Positions 16,795 through 26,199 of a stretch of DNA of 64,000 nucleotides are shown in pieces. Made by a program: the position numbers and the translations under genes. Source of the DNA: Marinobacter aromaticivorans (GTDB lineage Bacteria; Pseudomonadota; Gammaproteobacteria; Pseudomonadales; Oleiphilaceae); assembly GCF_002806975.1 (NCBI RefSeq), contig NZ_NIHD01000001.1:558001-622000 (forward strand), in the 5' to 3' direction. The notes beneath the pieces were generated by a model. It saw nothing but the letters and a program-made list of their open reading frames with translations, ran no database searches and was not told the DNA's origin. Each line of letters begins with the position of its first letter. The stretch's first letter is position 1.

Positions 16795-19183
16795 AATCGC
16801 CTTTCAAAGTCTCATTTGTAGGTGGGTTTGGTTTTCCGTCCGACAACCCGTGAGCGTATTGTTCCAGTACCGCCCGCAGCATTTCAATGTTGACAGGCTT
16901 GGCAACAAAGGAATCCATGCCGGCGCGGCGGCAGCGCTCTTCATCTTCTTCCATGGCGCTGGCAGTCAGCGCCACCACTGGCACCCGCCTGCGCTTGCGG
17001 GAGGCTTCCCACGCGCGCAGGCGCCGGGTCGCCTCAAAGCCGTCAACCCTGGGCATTATGCAGTCCATGAACACCAGGTCAAACGGGTGCCACTGCCACA
17101 GGCTGCTTGCCGCTTCGCCATCGTTGGCGGTCATCACATCGCAGCCCAGTTTTTCCAGCAGCCTGCGGGTCAGGGTCCGGTTTACCGGATTGTCTTCCAC
17201 CAGCAACACTTTCATGCGGCGGGAGGTCAGTTCTCTGCGTTTTTCCGTATCCCCGGTGGCCTGCAGTGAGAACCGGGTAAGAAAACGGCGCTCGTCCTTC
17301 TTTGCATCCTCAAAAAGCTGGTTGAGAATGGGTGTGAGGCAGGACTCTCTCAGGGATTTGCTGAGAAACGCATCGGCCCCCGCCTGGCGGAAATGCTCGG
17401 CATCGCCCCGCTGCGGGTTGGACGAGAGGATAAGCAGGCGCATATCGGCCCACAAGGGGTTGCTGCGAATCTGACGGCACAGCAGGTCACTGTCCATGTC
17501 GGGCAGAAAACCGTCCAGGATAATCGCATCAAAGGGCTCGGTATTGTCAAACGCGAGGCGCAGGCACGTCAGGGCTTCCCCCGCCGATTTGACCGCCTCG
17601 ATGTGCACTTCGTGGCGTGACAGCATCTCCAGCGTAATCTTGCGGGAAAGCTCGTAGGAATCCGCCACCAAAACCCGTTTGCCCTGCACCATACGTGCAT
17701 CCGGGCGCACGCGCGAGGTGCTCTCCGGTGCTGTGGGCAGAGTCAGTTCAATCCAGAAGGTGGAGCCTTCACCGGGCCGGCTTTCCACATCCAGGGAACC
17801 CTGCATCAGATTAACGAGCTGGCGGCAGATTGTCAGCCCGAGGCCGGCGCCGGGCAGCTGGCGCTGGAATCTCTGGCCCAGCTGTACATAGGGCTCGTAC
17901 ACCAGGGGGATATCCTCCGGGTTGATCCCGATGCCGGTATCTTCCACCGCCAGGCGCAGGCGTACCTTCTCATCGCGGCGCCCAAGCACTTCTATACTGA
18001 TCAGCACATGCCCGGAATCCGTAAACTTGATGGCATTGGATACCAGGTTCAGCAATACCTGGCGAATCCGCACAGGGTCACCCCGCAGGGCCCAGGGCAG
18101 ATCCTCGTCAATGCGCAGCTCCAGCGCCAGGCCTTTTTCCCGGGCGCGCCCGCCCAGCATGTGCACCAGGTCGTTCAGGGTTTCCCGCAGATCGAACGGA
18201 ATCTTTTCAAGCTCAAGCTTCCCGGCCTCCACGCTGGAAATGTCGAGAAGGTCGTTAATAATGGCAGAAAGGCTTTCTGAGGCGCTGAGCAAGGTGTGTA
18301 CGTATTCCCGCTGCTCCTGATCCAGTGGCGTATCGGTAAGCAGGTTGGCGTAACCGAGAACCGACTGCAGGGGCGTGCGCAGCTCATGGCTTACATTGGC
18401 CAGAAACTGGTTTTTCGCGCGGTTGGCCCGGATGGCCTCGTCACGCTCGCCCTGGGATTGCAGGGTGGTCTGCCGGAGCGAACGGGTGTCTTCCAGAATC
18501 TGCAGGCGCATCTTGTTCAGCGCCTGCTCCAGCTCTGAAAGCTCATCGGGGGTTTTTGGCGGTTTGCGCTTTAGCTTCAGCGGGTCCACCAGGGCGTCGA
18601 GGTTCAGCCGCGCGGCGTAATCCGCCATGGCTTCCAGATGGCGGGAAAGGGTGAAGCGCACAATCAGCAACAGCCCCAGGGTGCCCAGCATCACAACAAT
18701 CGACTGGAACAACAGGTTAATCAGAGCGCTGCCACGAAGCTCGGAATAGACCTGTTCAATGGACGAGGTAATGGTGAGTGTGCCCACATCCTCGGGGGCA
18801 CGGAGCGTGGAGCGGTTGAACACCAACGGAAAGGTTTGCGAGATAACCCGGCCTTCCGGGTGCGTGCCGGTGGTGAACTGCTCACCGGTGGAGGTGACAA
18901 CCTTGGCGTAATGAATAGTCTCCACCGCCCGCATATCATCCAGGCTGTTGGCAACCTCGCTGAAGTTCATCAGCCAGATGTTGTTACTCATGCCACCGGA
19001 AACGAGCCCGGCTGCCCGTTTCTGGGTTTCCATAAGATCGGACTTGTAACGCTCAAACTCGCCGATCATCTGCACGCCGGTAGCTACCAGCGAGATAACC
19101 AGGCTGAACAGCAGCACGTATACGAGCAGCCGCATTGCCAGCGGCCGAATCCCCATGCGCGTAAAAAAGCGGTTTGAAGGCAA
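16769..19183 (-). CDS. Hybrid sensor histidine kinase with two receiver domains
   Basis: An 804-residue membrane sensor kinase. Two membrane helices (about residues 17-40 and 153-178) enclose a periplasmic sensor part. A HAMP-like linker follows, then a HisKA domain with the phosphoacceptor histidine near residue 266 ([18 protein letters not shown]). An ATPase domain comes next ([34 protein letters not shown]). Two receiver domains follow: the first has the aspartate in [11 protein letters not shown] and the second in [16 protein letters not shown]. There is no C-terminal Hpt domain, so phosphate must pass to a separate Hpt protein or be dissipated. The architecture resembles GacS/BarA without Hpt. 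trmO lies 43 bp upstream and yacG overlaps its end. The signal is unknown. Confidence 0.92.
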   Translation of the reverse strand: MPSNRFFTRMGIRPLAMRLLVYVLLFSLVISLVATGVQMIGEFERYKSDLMETQKRAAGLVSGGMSNNIWLMNFSEVANSLDDMRAVETIHYAKVVTSTGEQFTTGTHPEGRVISQTFPLVFNRSTLRAPEDVGTLTITSSIEQVYSELRGSALINLLFQSIVVMLGTLGLLLIVRFTLSRHLEAMADYAARLNLDALVDPLKLKRKPPKTPDELSELEQALNKMRLQILEDTRSLRQTTLQSQGERDEAIRANRAKNQFLANVSHELRTPLQSVLGYANLLTDTPLDQEQREYVHTLLSASESLSAIINDLLDISSVEAGKLELEKIPFDLRETLNDLVHMLGGRAREKGLALELRIDEDLPWALRGDPVRIRQVLLNLVSNAIKFTDSGHVLISIEVLGRRDEKVRLRLAVEDTGIGINPEDIPLVYEPYVQLGQRFQRQLPGAGLGLTICRQLVNLMQGSLDVESRPGEGSTFWIELTLPTAPESTSRVRPDARMVQGKRVLVADSYELSRKITLEMLSRHEVHIEAVKSAGEALTCLRLAFDNTEPFDAIILDGFLPDMDSDLLCRQIRSNPLWADMRLLILSSNPQRGDAEHFRQAGADAFLSKSLRESCLTPILNQLFEDAKKDERRFLTRFSLQATGDTEKRRELTSRRMKVLLVEDNPVNRTLTRRLLEKLGCDVMTANDGEAASSLWQWHPFDLVFMDCIMPRVDGFEATRRLRAWEASRKRRRVPVVALTASAMEEDEERCRRAGMDSFVAKPVNIEMLRAVLEQYAHGLSDGKPNPPTNETLKGDYERRMPYL

Positions 19184-19226
19184 GGCACAAATTCCCTGTG
19201 TCGGCTACAAATTGAACAATCGAAGT

Positions 19227-19970
19227 CTAACAGACCGACAGCACTTCGACACGTTTCTGTGAATGATCATTCACAAACCGGAAGCGAACATTCAGATCAT
19301 AAAGGTGCGCTCCGTAAATGCGCTCCTCCTCCCGGCCTCTGCGAAAGGAGGGGCGGGGGTCGTAGCTCACAATGTCGGTAATCAGCATTTCAAGCTCCGG
19401 GTATTGCTCCGCCGCAAGGCCGGCAAGCTGGGCCTTCGCTTCCGGCCGAAATACAACCTCCAGCCGCTCCGTGGGCGCCGTTTCCGCCCAGCCCAGAGTC
19501 GCCTCCGGCACTGAATCCGCGAATGGCAGGTAAGGTTTGATATCCAGAATCGGCGTGCCTTCAATCAGATCATGGTCGCTGATCTGCAGGATCAGTTGCC
19601 CATCTTTGCGCACAAGCCCCCGGTTTCGCACCACGGACAGCCCCAGGCTGTTAGGCCGGAAAGGTGAGCGACTGGCGAACACACCCATCTTCTGATTGCC
19701 CCCCAAACGCGGCGGCCGGACCACAGGCCGCCATTCCGCCCGCACGGCCTCGTGAAACTGGAAAATCAGCCACAGATGACTGGCGGTTTCCAGGCCCCGG
19801 AACGCATCTTCCCGGTCGTAGGGCGGCTGGATGAGCAGATCGGCTCTGGCGTGGCAGGTAAGCCCTGGTTGCCGTGGTACGCCAAACTTGTCCTTGAAAC
19901 ATGAACGGGTGAGCGCTATCGGATCAAGTGTCAGGGCGTCGGCGGGGGGGATGGAGTGGTGTCTTGGCAT
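19227..19970 (-). CDS. trmO: TrmO (TsaA/YaeB), tRNA-t6A37 methyltransferase
   Basis: A 247-residue TrmO-family protein. E. coli TrmO uses S-adenosylmethionine to methylate t6A at position 37 of a threonine tRNA. The conserved stretches are IALTRSCFKDKFGVPRQPGL, HLWLIFQFHE, MGVFASRSPFRPNSLGLS (the signature), DLIEGTPILDIKPYLPFADS and the C-terminal YDPRPSFRRG. Length equals the family norm. It is transcribed leftward ahead of the histidine kinase gene, with palindromic element copy 3 upstream of its start. Identification is firm. Confidence 0.93.
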   Translation of the reverse strand: MPRHHSIPPADALTLDPIALTRSCFKDKFGVPRQPGLTCHARADLLIQPPYDREDAFRGLETASHLWLIFQFHEAVRAEWRPVVRPPRLGGNQKMGVFASRSPFRPNSLGLSVVRNRGLVRKDGQLILQISDHDLIEGTPILDIKPYLPFADSVPEATLGWAETAPTERLEVVFRPEAKAQLAGLAAEQYPELEMLITDIVSYDPRPSFRRGREEERIYGAHLYDLNVRFRFVNDHSQKRVEVLSVC

Positions 19971-19997
19971 TGGCTTTTAAATTCATACTCCGAGTTT

Positions 19998-20107
19998 GAG
20001 GCCTGCAAGCGGGACCTTCCGGGAACCGCTACAAGCACATCCATGTGCGCTTGACTCCGGCCATCCATGGCCTCCGACATTCCCGGAAGGTCCCGCTTGC
20101 AGGCCTC
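19998..20107 (+). repeat. Palindromic element, copy 3
   Basis: The 27-nt arms 19998-20024 and 20081-20107 are perfectly complementary and again enclose exactly 56 nt (20025-20080). The core differs from copy 2 at only five positions, while the outer arms share no sequence with copies 1 or 2. The core contains GCACATCCATGTGC and GGCCATCCATGGCC hairpins. It lies between trmO and the outer-membrane protein gene, both leftward, and its right arm ends 15 bp beyond the stop codon of that gene. Confidence 0.88.
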
Positions 20108-20121
20108 CTCCGGCTTTGGAG

Positions 20122-21243
20122 TCAGAAGTCAGGATTAATGCTACCGGAAAAGTACATTTCGATGCGGAAAATCAGCGAACCCCGGTCTTTAAAGCTCTCG
20201 TCCCGGGGGAAGGTCAATGCCGGTATCAGCTCAGCAAACAACCAATCGCTGTGCAGACGGTATCGCCAGGTGAGATCAGCAAAGGCAGAGGTCGTGCGCC
20301 AGCCCGGCTTGCTCTCACCCAGCACTCCGACCCTGGGGGATAACACAGACCGGTTATTGAGCCGCTTGCTGGTTGTGAAAATATGCGCCGCCACAAACTT
20401 GCTGTCGCGGTGAACCCACTCCAGTTCCGAAGAGGACCAGAAATGCCAGCCATTACCAATGCCGCGACCGACATTAAGCCAGCTGCGGGCACCCCAGCCA
20501 TCCTGGTGGTAGTAGTAAAAACGCTGTTGCGCGCGCAGCCCCCAGTCATCGTCCAGTTTCCAGTATCTTTCCGCCGTTGCTCTCCAGAAGGCGTCCGGCG
20601 GGAAGTGCAAACGGGCACCAATATCGTTGGACAGGTTAATGGCATCACCGATTTGCGAAAGATAGCGGAAGGCACCCGTGGCCTGGCCAGATGTCCGCTC
20701 CGGCTCGGTAAGCTGACGGTCGCGCTGGCGCTCTTCCAGAGGGATCAGCTCATCACTCTCGCTTTCAATCACCAGCCGCAGTTTGCGTTTGGTGGTGGGT
20801 ATGTCCAGCCGAAAGCGCGCCTCCGGCTCAAATTGTGCCGGATTGCCGTACTCGGATTCCGTGGCAAATCCCAGGCGCAGATAACTGTCGTTCCTGGGTA
20901 AATCATGGATTTCTCCGGAGAGGGTCCGGTCAGCCCATTGCCCGAGGGACTGAACCTTGGGCCCTTGAATACGCTCCTGGAGCATAATGAAATTACTGAA
21001 ATCGAGCCAGTAAGAGTCCAGGGGCTCAGCCCAGCGTTCACCTGGCTCAAAGGTATAAAACGACAATGGCAGTTTTTCCGGCTTCAGCCTCTCGGTAATG
21101 CTGTCTTCCACAATCTCGAACACCGGCTCGAGACCATGGCTGGCCGAACTGAACACCAGCAGCGGCACGGCCAGGCAGCAGGTGAGTGCGATGCTGTTCC
21201 TGCAGCGGATACGGTCAACCAAAGTCCACCATGAATGCGTCAT
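20122..21243 (-). CDS. Predicted exported outer-membrane protein, unknown function
   Basis: A 373-residue protein with a signal-like N-terminus (CRNSIALTCCLAVPLLVFSSASHG). The body is beta-rich with long amphipathic strands rich in Trp, Tyr and Arg, for example GLRAQQRFYYYHQDGWGARSW and WHFWSSSELEWVH. The C-terminal EMYFSGSINPDF ends in phenylalanine, as in outer-membrane barrels. The ATG at 21243 overlaps the end of coaE by 29 bp. A longer frame to 21294 exists but would overlap more and push the hydrophobic signal further inside. It is transcribed with coaE. No named family is recognised with certainty, and similar proteins are usually annotated as hypothetical. Confidence 0.7.
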   Translation of the reverse strand: MTHSWWTLVDRIRCRNSIALTCCLAVPLLVFSSASHGLEPVFEIVEDSITERLKPEKLPLSFYTFEPGERWAEPLDSYWLDFSNFIMLQERIQGPKVQSLGQWADRTLSGEIHDLPRNDSYLRLGFATESEYGNPAQFEPEARFRLDIPTTKRKLRLVIESESDELIPLEERQRDRQLTEPERTSGQATGAFRYLSQIGDAINLSNDIGARLHFPPDAFWRATAERYWKLDDDWGLRAQQRFYYYHQDGWGARSWLNVGRGIGNGWHFWSSSELEWVHRDSKFVAAHIFTTSKRLNNRSVLSPRVGVLGESKPGWRTTSAFADLTWRYRLHSDWLFAELIPALTFPRDESFKDRGSLIFRIEMYFSGSINPDF

Positions 21244-21814
21244 GCAATGCCTGAACCTCAGCCGCAACCTTGTCTGAAGGCTGGTTGTTATCAATCACCG
21301 CACTGGCCCTTTGCAGGCGCTGTTCCCGTGGCATCTGGGCCGCAATAATGCGCTCAACCTGCTCCCGGGAGTTGCTGTCTCTGCCCATGGTGCGCTCTAT
21401 CTGAACCTCCACAGGAACATCCACCACAATCACTTTTTCCACCAGTTCATGCTGATCGGTTTCCAGCAGCAGGGGCGACACCAGCAGAACATAAGGCAGA
21501 TTATAATCATCAGGATGCAGTTGGCGAATCAGCTCTTCCCGGATAATCGGGTGCAGCAACTCCTCAAGCCAGGCGCGCTGCTCGGGTTGCTCGAACACAA
21601 TCTGCCGAAGGCGCGCCCGGTCAAGCGCACCTTCAGGGGTAAGAATGCCCTGCCCGAAGTGCTCTGCAATTTCCGCCAGCGCAGGCGTACCCGGCTCCAC
21701 CACCTCCCGCGCTACGTCGTCGGCGTCCACCCAGTGTACCCCCAGGCTACCGAACTGCCGGGCCACGGTGGATTTGCCGGAACCAATGCCCCCCGTTAAA
21801 CCGATAACAACCAT
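21215..21814 (-). CDS. coaE: Dephospho-CoA kinase
   Basis: A 199-residue enzyme that phosphorylates dephospho-CoA to coenzyme A, the last step of CoA synthesis. The P-loop is GLTGGIGSGKSTVA. HWVDADDVAREVVEPGTP, HPIIREEL and YVLLVSPLLLETDQ are the usual blocks that follow. The ATG at 21814 starts the protein at MVVIGLTGG as in the family, and the frame upstream to 21880 would overlap pilD. It lies 8 bp after pilD, an order widely conserved in gammaproteobacteria. Confidence 0.95.
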   Translation of the reverse strand: MVVIGLTGGIGSGKSTVARQFGSLGVHWVDADDVAREVVEPGTPALAEIAEHFGQGILTPEGALDRARLRQIVFEQPEQRAWLEELLHPIIREELIRQLHPDDYNLPYVLLVSPLLLETDQHELVEKVIVVDVPVEVQIERTMGRDSNSREQVERIIAAQMPREQRLQRASAVIDNNQPSDKVAAEVQALHDAFMVDFG

Positions 21815-21822
21815 CTGCCCCG

Positions 21823-22698
21823 TCAACCCCCCAGTACCCCGAACCAGAACCCCTGGATTTCCGCACCAAACCACAGGCACAGCAAACCGGCCGCCGCCAG
21901 GTAAGGCCCGAACGGAATCGGAACCTCGCGCCCGTGTTTCCTGAATACCATCAAACCGATACCCACAACCGCACCTACAACCGACGACAACAGAATCACC
22001 GCCGGCAGCAACTCCCAGCCCAGCCAGGCGCCCAGGGCGGCGAGCAATTTGAAATCACCGTGCCCCATGCCTTCCTTGCCGGTGGCCAGCTTAAACAGCC
22101 AGTAAACCGACCATAAAGAAAGATAACCGGCCACCGCGCCCCAGAATGCACTGGTGAACTCCCCCAGAAAACCGAAATAACTCAGCACCAGCCCAAGCCA
22201 CATCAAGGGCAGGGTAATGCTGTCTGGCAGCAGCTGGGTATCAAAATCAATCACCGTAAGCGCCACCAGCGCCCACACCAGAACCAGCGCCCACAAGGCG
22301 GTTGCCGAAGGGCCAATAATAAAAACCGTTAACACCGAAAAAATCGCGGTTACTGCCTCAATCAGCGGGTAACGAACAGAAATCGGCGCCTTGCACCCGC
22401 TGCACTTGCCGCCAAGAAACAGGTAACTGATAACCGGAATATTCTCCCAGGCGCGAATCTTATGGCCGCAGGAAGGGCAGGTAGAAGCCGGGCTGGAAAG
22501 CGTTACAGGCGGTTCCTGCTTGCGCTGGTCTTCCGCAATCTCCAGAAACGCCTCACACTGACAGCGCCATTCCTGCTGCATCATCTTCGGCAAACGAAGG
22601 ATCACCACATTCAGAAAGCTGCCAACACACAGGGAAACCAGTGCTACCGCGAGGTACAGAAGCCAGGGGGTTGAGAGGAAGAGATCGAGTGTTGCCAT
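21823..22698 (-). CDS. pilD: Prepilin peptidase / N-methyltransferase
   Basis: A 291-residue inner-membrane aspartic protease that removes the leader of type IV pilins and methylates the new N-terminal residue. Visible are the two paired cysteines of the cytoplasmic zinc loop (CPSCGHKIRAWEN and GGKCSGCKAP) and about eight membrane helices. The two catalytic aspartates are in VIDFDTQLLPDSIT and GHGDFKLLAALGAWLG. It lies downstream of pilC and upstream of coaE on the same strand, with a GC-rich inverted-repeat element between it and pilC. Both pilins at 26200 and 28380 carry suitable leader sites. Confidence 0.96.
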   Translation of the reverse strand: MATLDLFLSTPWLLYLAVALVSLCVGSFLNVVILRLPKMMQQEWRCQCEAFLEIAEDQRKQEPPVTLSSPASTCPSCGHKIRAWENIPVISYLFLGGKCSGCKAPISVRYPLIEAVTAIFSVLTVFIIGPSATALWALVLVWALVALTVIDFDTQLLPDSITLPLMWLGLVLSYFGFLGEFTSAFWGAVAGYLSLWSVYWLFKLATGKEGMGHGDFKLLAALGAWLGWELLPAVILLSSVVGAVVGIGLMVFRKHGREVPIPFGPYLAAAGLLCLWFGAEIQGFWFGVLGG

Positions 22699-22745
22699 TC
22701 AAAAGCTCAAGTTAAAAAATAAAGAATAAAAAATAAAAAAAAGAA

Positions 22746-22860
22746 CCCCCTCTCCCCAACCCCTCCCCCTCGAGGGGGGAGGGGCTAAAGACATATGCCT
22801 GAGACCGGGGAGTTGCCTCCCCCCTCTCCCCTCGCGGGAGAGGGGCCGGGGGAGAGGGGG
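22746..22860. repeat. GC-rich double-hairpin intergenic repeat between pilC and pilD
   Basis: An outer stem (CCCCCTCTCCCC at 22746-22757 against GGGGGAGAGGGGG at 22848-22860) encloses two further hairpins. The first is CCCCTCCCCCTCGAGGGGGG at about 22760-22780, and the second is CCCCTCTCCC paired with GGGAGAGGGG at about 22820-22845. Elements of this CCCTCTCC/GGAGAGGG type are scattered in many proteobacterial genomes. A decayed relative may lie at 57936-57980. It could attenuate pilD relative to pilC. Confidence 0.7.
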
Positions 22861-22870
22861 TGCACCACCC

Positions 22871-24094
22871 TTACCCCACAACCTGCCCCATCTGAAATAT
22901 CGGCAGGTACATGGCAATAATCAACCCACCTACAAGCACCCCCAACACCGCCATAATCATCGGCTCCATCAGCGCCGTCAGGTTATCCACCATGTCATCA
23001 ACCACCGCCTCATAATGCACGGCCACCTTCTCCAGCATCTCGTCCAGATTACCGGATTCCTCACCAATCGCCGTCAGCTGCACAGCCATCACCGGAAATA
23101 TATCCTGCTGCCGCATGGAAGCCTGTAACTGCGTACCACTGGAAACATCGTTCTTGATACGGTCAATCGCATCCCGGTAAACCGCATTACCTGTAGCGCC
23201 CGCCACCGAGTCCAGCGCATCCACCAGCGGAACACCCGCGGCAAACGTAGTGGACAGAACCCGGCCAAATTTCGCCACGGCTGATTTATCCAGAATCTCG
23301 CCTACAACCGGCAACTTGAGCACGTATTTGTCCACAAGATCCGAGAACTTCTGCGACCGGCGTTTGGCTTCCTTGAACAGGAAAATGGTGCCCACAATGC
23401 CCAGCAGCACCACAAACCACCAGGACTGCATCCATTCAGACAGCCGCACAACCATCTGGGTAAACACGGGCAGTTCGGCGCCAAACCCCTGAAACAGGCT
23501 CTCGAACTGCGGAACTACTTTTACAAGAAGAATCGCGGTAACCACGATTGCAACAACGATAACCGCAATGGGGTAGGTCATCGCTTTCTTGACTTTCTTT
23601 TTCAGCAGTTCGGTTTTTTCAAGATAGAGCGCAATCCGGTCCAGCATCTGCTCCAGCGCACCGGCTTTTTCACCGGAATCCACCAGGTTGCAGTAAAGGT
23701 TGTCAAAGTGTTTCGGGTGCTTGCGCAAAGCCCCCGCAAAGCTGGTGCCCGAAGCGATATCGTTGCGGATGTTTACCACCAGCTCCTGCAGGCCTTTATT
23801 TTCAAGGCCATCTGCCACAATGTCGAAGCTTTGCACCAGCGGTACACCTGCTTTCATCATGGTGGCCAGCTGGCGCGTGAGCATGGCAATGTCGAAGGGG
23901 GTGATTTTTTTGCTGCCGCTGCCAAACAGGGGCTTGGGTTTTTTCTTCACCTTCTCTGGAATAATGCCCTGTTTGCGCAGCTGGGCTTTTACCAGCGACA
24001 GGCTGACACCATTCAGCTCGCCCCTGGATTTATTGCCTTTCCGGTCTTTGCCTTCCCAAACGTACGATTCCAGTTTTTGCGCTTTCTCTGCCAT
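22871..24094 (-). CDS. pilC: Type IV pilus inner-membrane platform protein PilC
   Basis: A 407-residue GspF/PilC protein that forms the membrane platform on which PilB drives pilin polymerisation. The N-terminal ESYVWEGKDRKGNKSRGEL, the first F domain (FDIAMLTRQLATMMKAGVPL, DIASGTSFAGALRKHP) and the second (KFGRVLSTTFAAGVPLVDAL) are all present, with three long membrane helices. The last helix follows LMEPMIMAVLGVLVGG. The start codon lies 2 bp after the pilB stop, so the two are translationally linked. Length and order (pilB-pilC-pilD) are standard. Confidence 0.96.
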   Translation of the reverse strand: MAEKAQKLESYVWEGKDRKGNKSRGELNGVSLSLVKAQLRKQGIIPEKVKKKPKPLFGSGSKKITPFDIAMLTRQLATMMKAGVPLVQSFDIVADGLENKGLQELVVNIRNDIASGTSFAGALRKHPKHFDNLYCNLVDSGEKAGALEQMLDRIALYLEKTELLKKKVKKAMTYPIAVIVVAIVVTAILLVKVVPQFESLFQGFGAELPVFTQMVVRLSEWMQSWWFVVLLGIVGTIFLFKEAKRRSQKFSDLVDKYVLKLPVVGEILDKSAVAKFGRVLSTTFAAGVPLVDALDSVAGATGNAVYRDAIDRIKNDVSSGTQLQASMRQQDIFPVMAVQLTAIGEESGNLDEMLEKVAVHYEAVVDDMVDNLTALMEPMIMAVLGVLVGGLIIAMYLPIFQMGQVVG

Positions 24095-24096
24095 GC

Positions 24097-25812
24097 TTAA
24101 TCCTTCGTGACGCGGTTGGCTTCCTCAAGACTGGTTACGCCCTCAATCACCTTCCTCAGTGCAGATTGGCGCAAATTCCGGAAGCCCTCAGCCTCAGCCT
24201 GCTTTGCAATTTTAATGGAGCTGGCTTCTTCCATAATCATGTTGGCCAGCTGGTCAGTAATCTTGACCACCTCGTAAATCCCGACGCGGCCTTTATACCC
24301 ACCATTGCATTTATCACAGCCCTTGGGGTGGTACAACGTGAACCCTGTATCAATTTGTTCCTGTGTGAACCCCTCGGCCAAAAGTACGTCTTTTGGCACA
24401 TCGCCGGGCTGCTTGCAGGCGCTGCACAGGCGGCGACCGAGGCGCTGGGCAATAATCAGGCTAACGGAAGTGGCAATATTGAACGCAGGCACACCCATGT
24501 TCATCATTCGGGTAAGCGTTTCCGCGGCACTGTTGGTGTGCAGGGTAGAGAGAACCAGGTGCCCGGTCTGGGCCGCCTTGATCGCAATGTTGGCGGTTTC
24601 CAGGTCCCGGATCTCGCCCACCATGATCACATCCGGGTCTTGCCGCAGGAACGCCCGCAGCGCCTCGGCAAAGCCCAGGCCCACGCGGTTGTTAACGTTT
24701 ACCTGGTTAATGCCTTCCAGGTTGATCTCCGCCGGGTCTTCCGCCGTGGAAATGTTGATGTCCGGCGTGTTGAGTATGTTAAGGCCGGTATAAAGGGAAA
24801 CCGTTTTACCCGAGCCGGTGGGGCCGGTCACCAGAATCATGCCCTGGGGTTGCGACAGCGCATCCATGTACAGCTTCTTCTGGTCCTCCTCATAACCCAG
24901 CACATCAATGCCCAGCTTCGCCTGGCTGGGGTCCAGAATCCGCAGCACGATTTTCTCGCCCCAGAGCGTTGGCAGGGTGTTAACCCGGAAATCTATGGCC
25001 TTGGTTTTGGACAGCTTCATCTTGATGCGGCCATCCTGCGGAACCCGGCGTTCGGATATATCCAGTTGCGCCATGATCTTCACACGGGCAGAAATCTTGG
25101 GCGCCAGCTTGATGGAGGGCCGGGACATTTCCTTGAGAATGCCGTCTGTTCTGTACCGGACCCGGTAGATCTTTTCGTAGGGTTCAAAGTGGATATCCGA
25201 GGCGCCGCCGCGAATCGCGTCCAGAAGCATCTTGTTTACATACTTTACGATGGGTGCATCATCTACTTCACTGGCTGAAACCGCACCATCGTCCTCCTGC
25301 TCGCCACCCTCGGTTTCCACCCCTTCAAGATCGGCATCATCCAGATCACCCATAGTGGTGTCCTGGGATTCCAGGTACTTGTCAATCGCCTCCCGAAGTT
25401 TGGCGTCGTCCACCAGAATGGCGTCGGTGCTCAGGCCGGTGTTGAACTTGATTTCATCCAGCGCCTGGATATTGGTGGGGTCGGAAACCGCAATAAACAG
25501 GCGGTTGCCTCGTTTGAACAGCGGGAGCGCATTGTGTTTGCGCACCAGCTTATCGTCCACCACCTTCTCCGGCATCATCTCCGGAAGAAAAGACGACAGG
25601 TCCAGCACCGACACCCCGAACTCCATGGCGGCGGAAAACGCCAGCCTGGCGCTGTCCGCCAGCTTGTTCTGGGTGAGGTAGGTTATGAGTGGAATGCGGT
25701 TCTGGGAGGCCTGTACAAAGGCATCCTTGGCGGTTGCTTCATCAAGAAGCCCGTCATCCACAAAACGCCGGGCCAGCCCGGTGAGGGTGATGTTGCTTTT
25801 GTTGGTAGCCAT
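24097..25812 (-). CDS. pilB: Type IV pilus extension ATPase PilB
   Basis: A 571-residue GspE/PilB ATPase that powers pilus extension from the cytoplasmic side. It has an N-terminal MshEN-type domain (about residues 1-150), which in relatives can bind c-di-GMP. The ATPase core has Walker A GPTGSGKTVSLYTGL (about residue 324 on), an Asp box (INISTAEDPAE), Walker B (DPDVIMVGEIRD) and a His box (TGHLVLSTLHTN). A four-cysteine zinc site is formed by CSACKQPG and CDKCNGGYKGRVG. It is divergent from pilA, with 387 bp between the starts, and begins the pilB-pilC-pilD-coaE run. Confidence 0.96.
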   Translation of the reverse strand: MATNKSNITLTGLARRFVDDGLLDEATAKDAFVQASQNRIPLITYLTQNKLADSARLAFSAAMEFGVSVLDLSSFLPEMMPEKVVDDKLVRKHNALPLFKRGNRLFIAVSDPTNIQALDEIKFNTGLSTDAILVDDAKLREAIDKYLESQDTTMGDLDDADLEGVETEGGEQEDDGAVSASEVDDAPIVKYVNKMLLDAIRGGASDIHFEPYEKIYRVRYRTDGILKEMSRPSIKLAPKISARVKIMAQLDISERRVPQDGRIKMKLSKTKAIDFRVNTLPTLWGEKIVLRILDPSQAKLGIDVLGYEEDQKKLYMDALSQPQGMILVTGPTGSGKTVSLYTGLNILNTPDINISTAEDPAEINLEGINQVNVNNRVGLGFAEALRAFLRQDPDVIMVGEIRDLETANIAIKAAQTGHLVLSTLHTNSAAETLTRMMNMGVPAFNIATSVSLIIAQRLGRRLCSACKQPGDVPKDVLLAEGFTQEQIDTGFTLYHPKGCDKCNGGYKGRVGIYEVVKITDQLANMIMEEASSIKIAKQAEAEGFRNLRQSALRKVIEGVTSLEEANRVTKD

Positions 25813-26088
25813 AAACGGAGTAAAGAGTGCTGCCTAAGTGGTTGAAAAGGGTATTTCAGCGATTGCAGAGAGTTTAGATGGCTGGTGTGGGTTTGGAAAG
25901 GTGTGGGGGCAACTACTCGGGCAAAGCTACTGCAATGGGCTTGGTGGCATCGGCCTCTTAACAGGTGACAAAATTTGTCATTGAATGACGGGGTGCGGCT
26001 CAAAAGATGTTTTCAGGTATGTAGCGTTTATCTCTGGCTGCCTGGTAATGGGCTGATTAAAAAGGATTTGCGTCTCGGGCTTCATTGT

Positions 26089-26104
26089 TGGCATGGAAGG
26101 TGCT
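26089..26104 (+). promoter_or_regulatory. Predicted sigma-54 promoter of pilA
   Basis: TGGCATG GAAG GTGCT matches the RpoN pattern TGGCACG-N4-TTGCW, with GG at 26090-26091 and GC at 26102-26103 separated by exactly 10 nt. Transcription would start near 26115 and give a leader of about 85 nt. pilA is controlled by PilS/PilR and RpoN in Pseudomonas and relatives. The rest of the 387-bp pilB-pilA gap shows no gene, and PilR sites would be expected at about 25950-26080. Confidence 0.65.
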
Positions 26105-26199
26105 GACACCTCTGCAGGCTCATAAGAACCGGTTGCGGGGCAAGGCTCCACCGGCCCCGGGCCATTTTGAGTTAATAAACGACAATGAAGAGGTCGACT

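Noticed and set aside
22699-22917. 72-codon frame between pilD and pilC
   Set aside because: It is a translation of the GC-rich repeat (PLPRPLSREGRG-type sequence), a common artefact of this element.
24166-25278. 370-codon open frame on the plus strand
   Set aside because: It is antisense to pilB, whose Walker and zinc motifs are intact. It results from GC-biased third positions.
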